A stretch of 64,000 nucleotides of DNA. It comes from Trichopria drosophilae. Lineage: Eukaryota; Arthropoda; Insecta; Hymenoptera; Diapriidae. The notes beneath the pieces are model-generated. The model was not told the DNA's origin. It made no database searches and saw only the letters and a program-made list of their open reading frames with translations. Positions within the stretch are counted from its first letter, which is position 1. Each line of letters begins with the position of its first letter. The translations under genes and the position numbers were made by a program. Below are positions 61,749 to 64,000 of this stretch, one piece after another. Location: positions 108,799,501 to 108,863,500 of the forward strand of contig CM059585.1 in assembly GCA_030407085.1 (NCBI GenBank), in the 5' to 3' direction.

Positions 61749-61952
61749 ATGTCGTTGAAGATGGAATTCGGCGGATATAAAGGTTCCGGACCGAGAGTGA
61801 GATTGCGTCGCAGAGCAGAACTCGGTAGGAGACTTACGAGGAGGTTGTCCCTGGTGGCGAAAGTGCCGGCTGCAATTTTGCAGAGGACGAATCCTCCGGA
61901 ACCGCGGCCGGTCGAGATCACGGCTATTGCACCCGATAAGACACAACTCACG
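61749..61952 (+). CDS. First coding exon of an unrecognised gene (partial)
   Basis: A 68-codon exon opens with ATG at 61749 (MSLKMEFGGYKG) and ends at a good donor (ACG|GTAGGT) in phase 0. It is GC-richer than anything nearby and strongly basic (VRLRRRAELGRRLTRRLS), then proline-rich (RTNPPEPRPVEI). The upstream 700 bases are also GC-rich, as expected for a promoter and 5' UTR. No continuation exon was found up to the window end, so a long first intron is inferred. A second in-frame Met (MEFGGYKG) is an alternative start. The basic stretch could be nuclear or membrane-facing. No family is recognised. Confidence 0.5.
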
Positions 61953-62151
61953 GTAGGTGATCCATCATATTTATGTCTTAGATCCATGATCTGGCATGTT
62001 GCGCTTCTTATATATGCCGGATTCAAAAAGCGATATGGTGTTTTTTTTTTTTGAGAAAATGAAGAGGAAAACTTTGAAATCAGAATTCCTGCACTAACTA
62101 TATGTATCATAAATACAGCATTGCAAATTTGATCCATTGCACAATACTTAC

Positions 62152-62328
62152 TACTCTCTAAAATCGAATCAGCGGAAACCGCTGCCGAATCAGCAACAAT
62201 CAGTGACTTTTCGCTGGAAAATCAGCCCAAAGTATGCCGCTGATTGAATTAGCGGCATACTTTTCGCTGATTTCCAGCGAATAGTCGCTGATTCGCAGCG
62301 GTTTCCGCTGATTCGACTTTAGAGAGTA
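62152..62328. mobile_element. Small palindromic MITE with TACTCTCTAAA ends
   Basis: TACTCTCTAAAATCGAATCA at the left and TGATTCGACTTTAGAGAGTA at the right. The interior is packed with TCGCTGATT and CAGCGG words and a GTATGCCGCTGATT hairpin. It sits in the presumed first intron of the partial gene. Confidence 0.85.
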
Positions 62329-62689
62329 TGTTGTCAGTCAATCAAGGGTCAGACCAGTGCTGTTAATTTAGGGCGACGGTTATGGATAAGCTTCTCTACT
62401 TTATTTTCAAAATCTACCTAAACTAGAGACACTGATTTATCCATTTTTGTTTTATATCACATTAGTTTGCAGATGTGAAAATATTTATTACGAATTACCA
62501 CGATTAAAGCCTCTATTATGAGTAATATTAAGATACAAACACAACAAGATATACAACTAATTCCGTGACTGGGACTTAAATTTTCGTTGCAATTTAATAA
62601 TTTTAAGAAACCTTTCATAATTGTAACAGAATTTTAGTATAATTACTAATAGTGTTACTGAATGTAACCGAGTGTAGTCAAATTACAAA

Positions 62690-64000
62690 AACGGCACTAC
62701 CACTGACTAGTTTTTCGTGGTCGCTTTCTCGAGGACGACAAACTAAACCGTCGAGCGGCGCGTCGAGTATCATGTAGCTCCCCTCTCCTCTCTCCTGCGT
62801 GCCAATTGCTGCGCGTTTTACTCTTCGATTCTCCCTCCGACTCAAACAATTTGGACGGACAAGAGACGTGGGCGAAGAAGGGTAAGAGAAGTGGGAAAGA
62901 GTAGGGGGATAGATGAGCAGGAAGGGGGCACAAGGAGTTTAGGGCGACATCTAAACTCGCCTCAAAACATGCGGTACAAGTTTCGGTAGCGAAGTATAGG
63001 TAGTGAGCTATATGAGCAGGAACAAGTTATCTTCTTGATATGTATGAAGGAATTTTTTACTCTTTTAGTAATTGATCGTCAGGAACGAACAACTCGAAAT
63101 GTTATATATCACGGCGGTTGGAATGTGCTGGTTTTCATCGTAGTAATTTTTAAAATCTACAAAATAATTTACTGCGAACAGTTTTTTTTTAAATTCTCGG
63201 ATTTTCCATAAAATAAGATTTTTAAATATATTTGAACAAACGAGACGTGAAAAGAAACAGACGCATTGTATATCACTCGAATGTTACGTGCACGCATAAC
63301 AAGCGTTACGTGTGGTATTCAAACACTGTCTGCAACTCGCGATTTGCAAACTGCAAGACGTTGACGGAGCACGTTTTAGCTCTCCCAAACATGTTTGATC
63401 GAGAATACTATGCACAAGACGATAGCTTCGACAAAAGGAAAACACGAGTCAGGACGGTATGCAGTTGACAGAAAGCAAGGGTTAAAATGTATATTATTAA
63501 CGTCAACTTATTTGTAGAAGAAATCCCATCGACTGATCAGATAACAAGGCCCTTATAGTCGTTACTTTTCGTATGCAGGGACGGTTTTTCTGAGACAGAT
63601 CTTTAGCGGAAAAATTTGAAACTTGGTTAGTGGAATGCATCGTGGTGCTGTAGCTCCCCCAACAAGGCTGCTGGCATTTGGGACTGTTACCGCTCCACAT
63701 AATTTTTTAATGTATTCCACGATGCCCTTTTTATATAATATTCTTACGAAGTTTTTTGGAAATCGATATAAAAATGTGTGTTTTTTCAGACCCATTCATG
63801 TACATATACTTTATTTGACTAAATTAGCACAGTTTAATAAATGAGATTGCCGTTCCTAAAATGTTCTCAGTTAAAACGAAATATTTAGTGGCATTAGACC
63901 AATTGCAAAATGATTTTAAGCGAATTTTTCCTTATTCAAATTTAGAGAACACCCAGCGATTTAATAGGTATAGAATATGACTTTGTTACTTGGGTCTTTA
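62690..64000. other. End of window: no gene supported
   Basis: 62690-62980 is GC-rich with pyrimidine tracts and might be regulatory. A 78-codon frame at 63232-63468 has no recognisable domain and no clear splice link to the exon at 61749. The rest is AT-rich without structure I can name. Confidence 0.4.

Noticed and set aside
63232..63468. 78-codon frame as a gene
   Set aside because: No domain, no convincing splice link and no conservation evidence; it may be chance.

Overview
This is AT-rich nuclear DNA from an animal, most probably an insect and perhaps a hymenopteran. Genes are split by GT-AG introns, there are no operons or bacterial signals, the protein matches look insect-like, several P-element, piggyBac, mariner/pogo and LINE relics occur, and one minisatellite is rich in the insect telomere word TTAGG. 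The order is inferred from impression, not proven.

Six host or host-like genes can be built with consistent splice phases. (1) A P-element/THAP9-type gene on the minus strand (10204-15013), four exons, about 658 residues, open throughout. (2) A puromycin-sensitive M1 aminopeptidase on the plus strand (17208-29593), five coding exons with a 7.8 kb first intron. (3) RACK1 on the plus strand (35710-38640), five exons, 317 residues. (4) The mitochondrial Fe-S scaffold NFU1 on the minus strand (38914-42983), four exons, tail to tail with RACK1. (5) An unrecognised seven-exon gene on the minus strand (52399-56237), about 841 residues. (6) The first coding exon of an unrecognised gene on the plus strand (61749-61952) that leaves the window.

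The rest is a dense graveyard of repeats. 1-10 kb is a stack of nested insertions: a dead jockey-like LINE is cut by several fold-back elements, and very long hairpins follow. 12.0-14.2 kb (an intron of gene 1) holds a TTAA element whose right end is duplicated on both sides of a 1.2 kb TTAGG-rich array. 18-25 kb (intron 1 of gene 2) holds smaller fold-backs and LINE tails. 27.4-28.9 kb (intron 4) is a large inverted repeat around a hammerhead-like hairpin. 29.7-35.1 kb is wall-to-wall MITEs. 39.2-42.0 kb (an intron of NFU1) is a tandemly triplicated LINE 3'-end cassette inside a MITE. 43.2-51.8 kb is a run of long palindromes, several with a conserved TATA plus G-run core. 57-61 kb has further MITEs and a 0.33 kb tandem repeat.

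Three themes stand out. First, at least eight CAGT-ended, TA-flanked MITE copies share terminal inverted repeats and internal modules that look like YY1/Pho and NRF1/Ewg sites. Second, many unrelated elements are giant palindromes, several of them filled with a degenerate iterated short word. Third, the intact P-element gene seems to lack the C-terminal catalytic glutamate, as expected of a domesticated protein. The genes do not form a pathway; they are ordinary neighbours separated by transposon debris.
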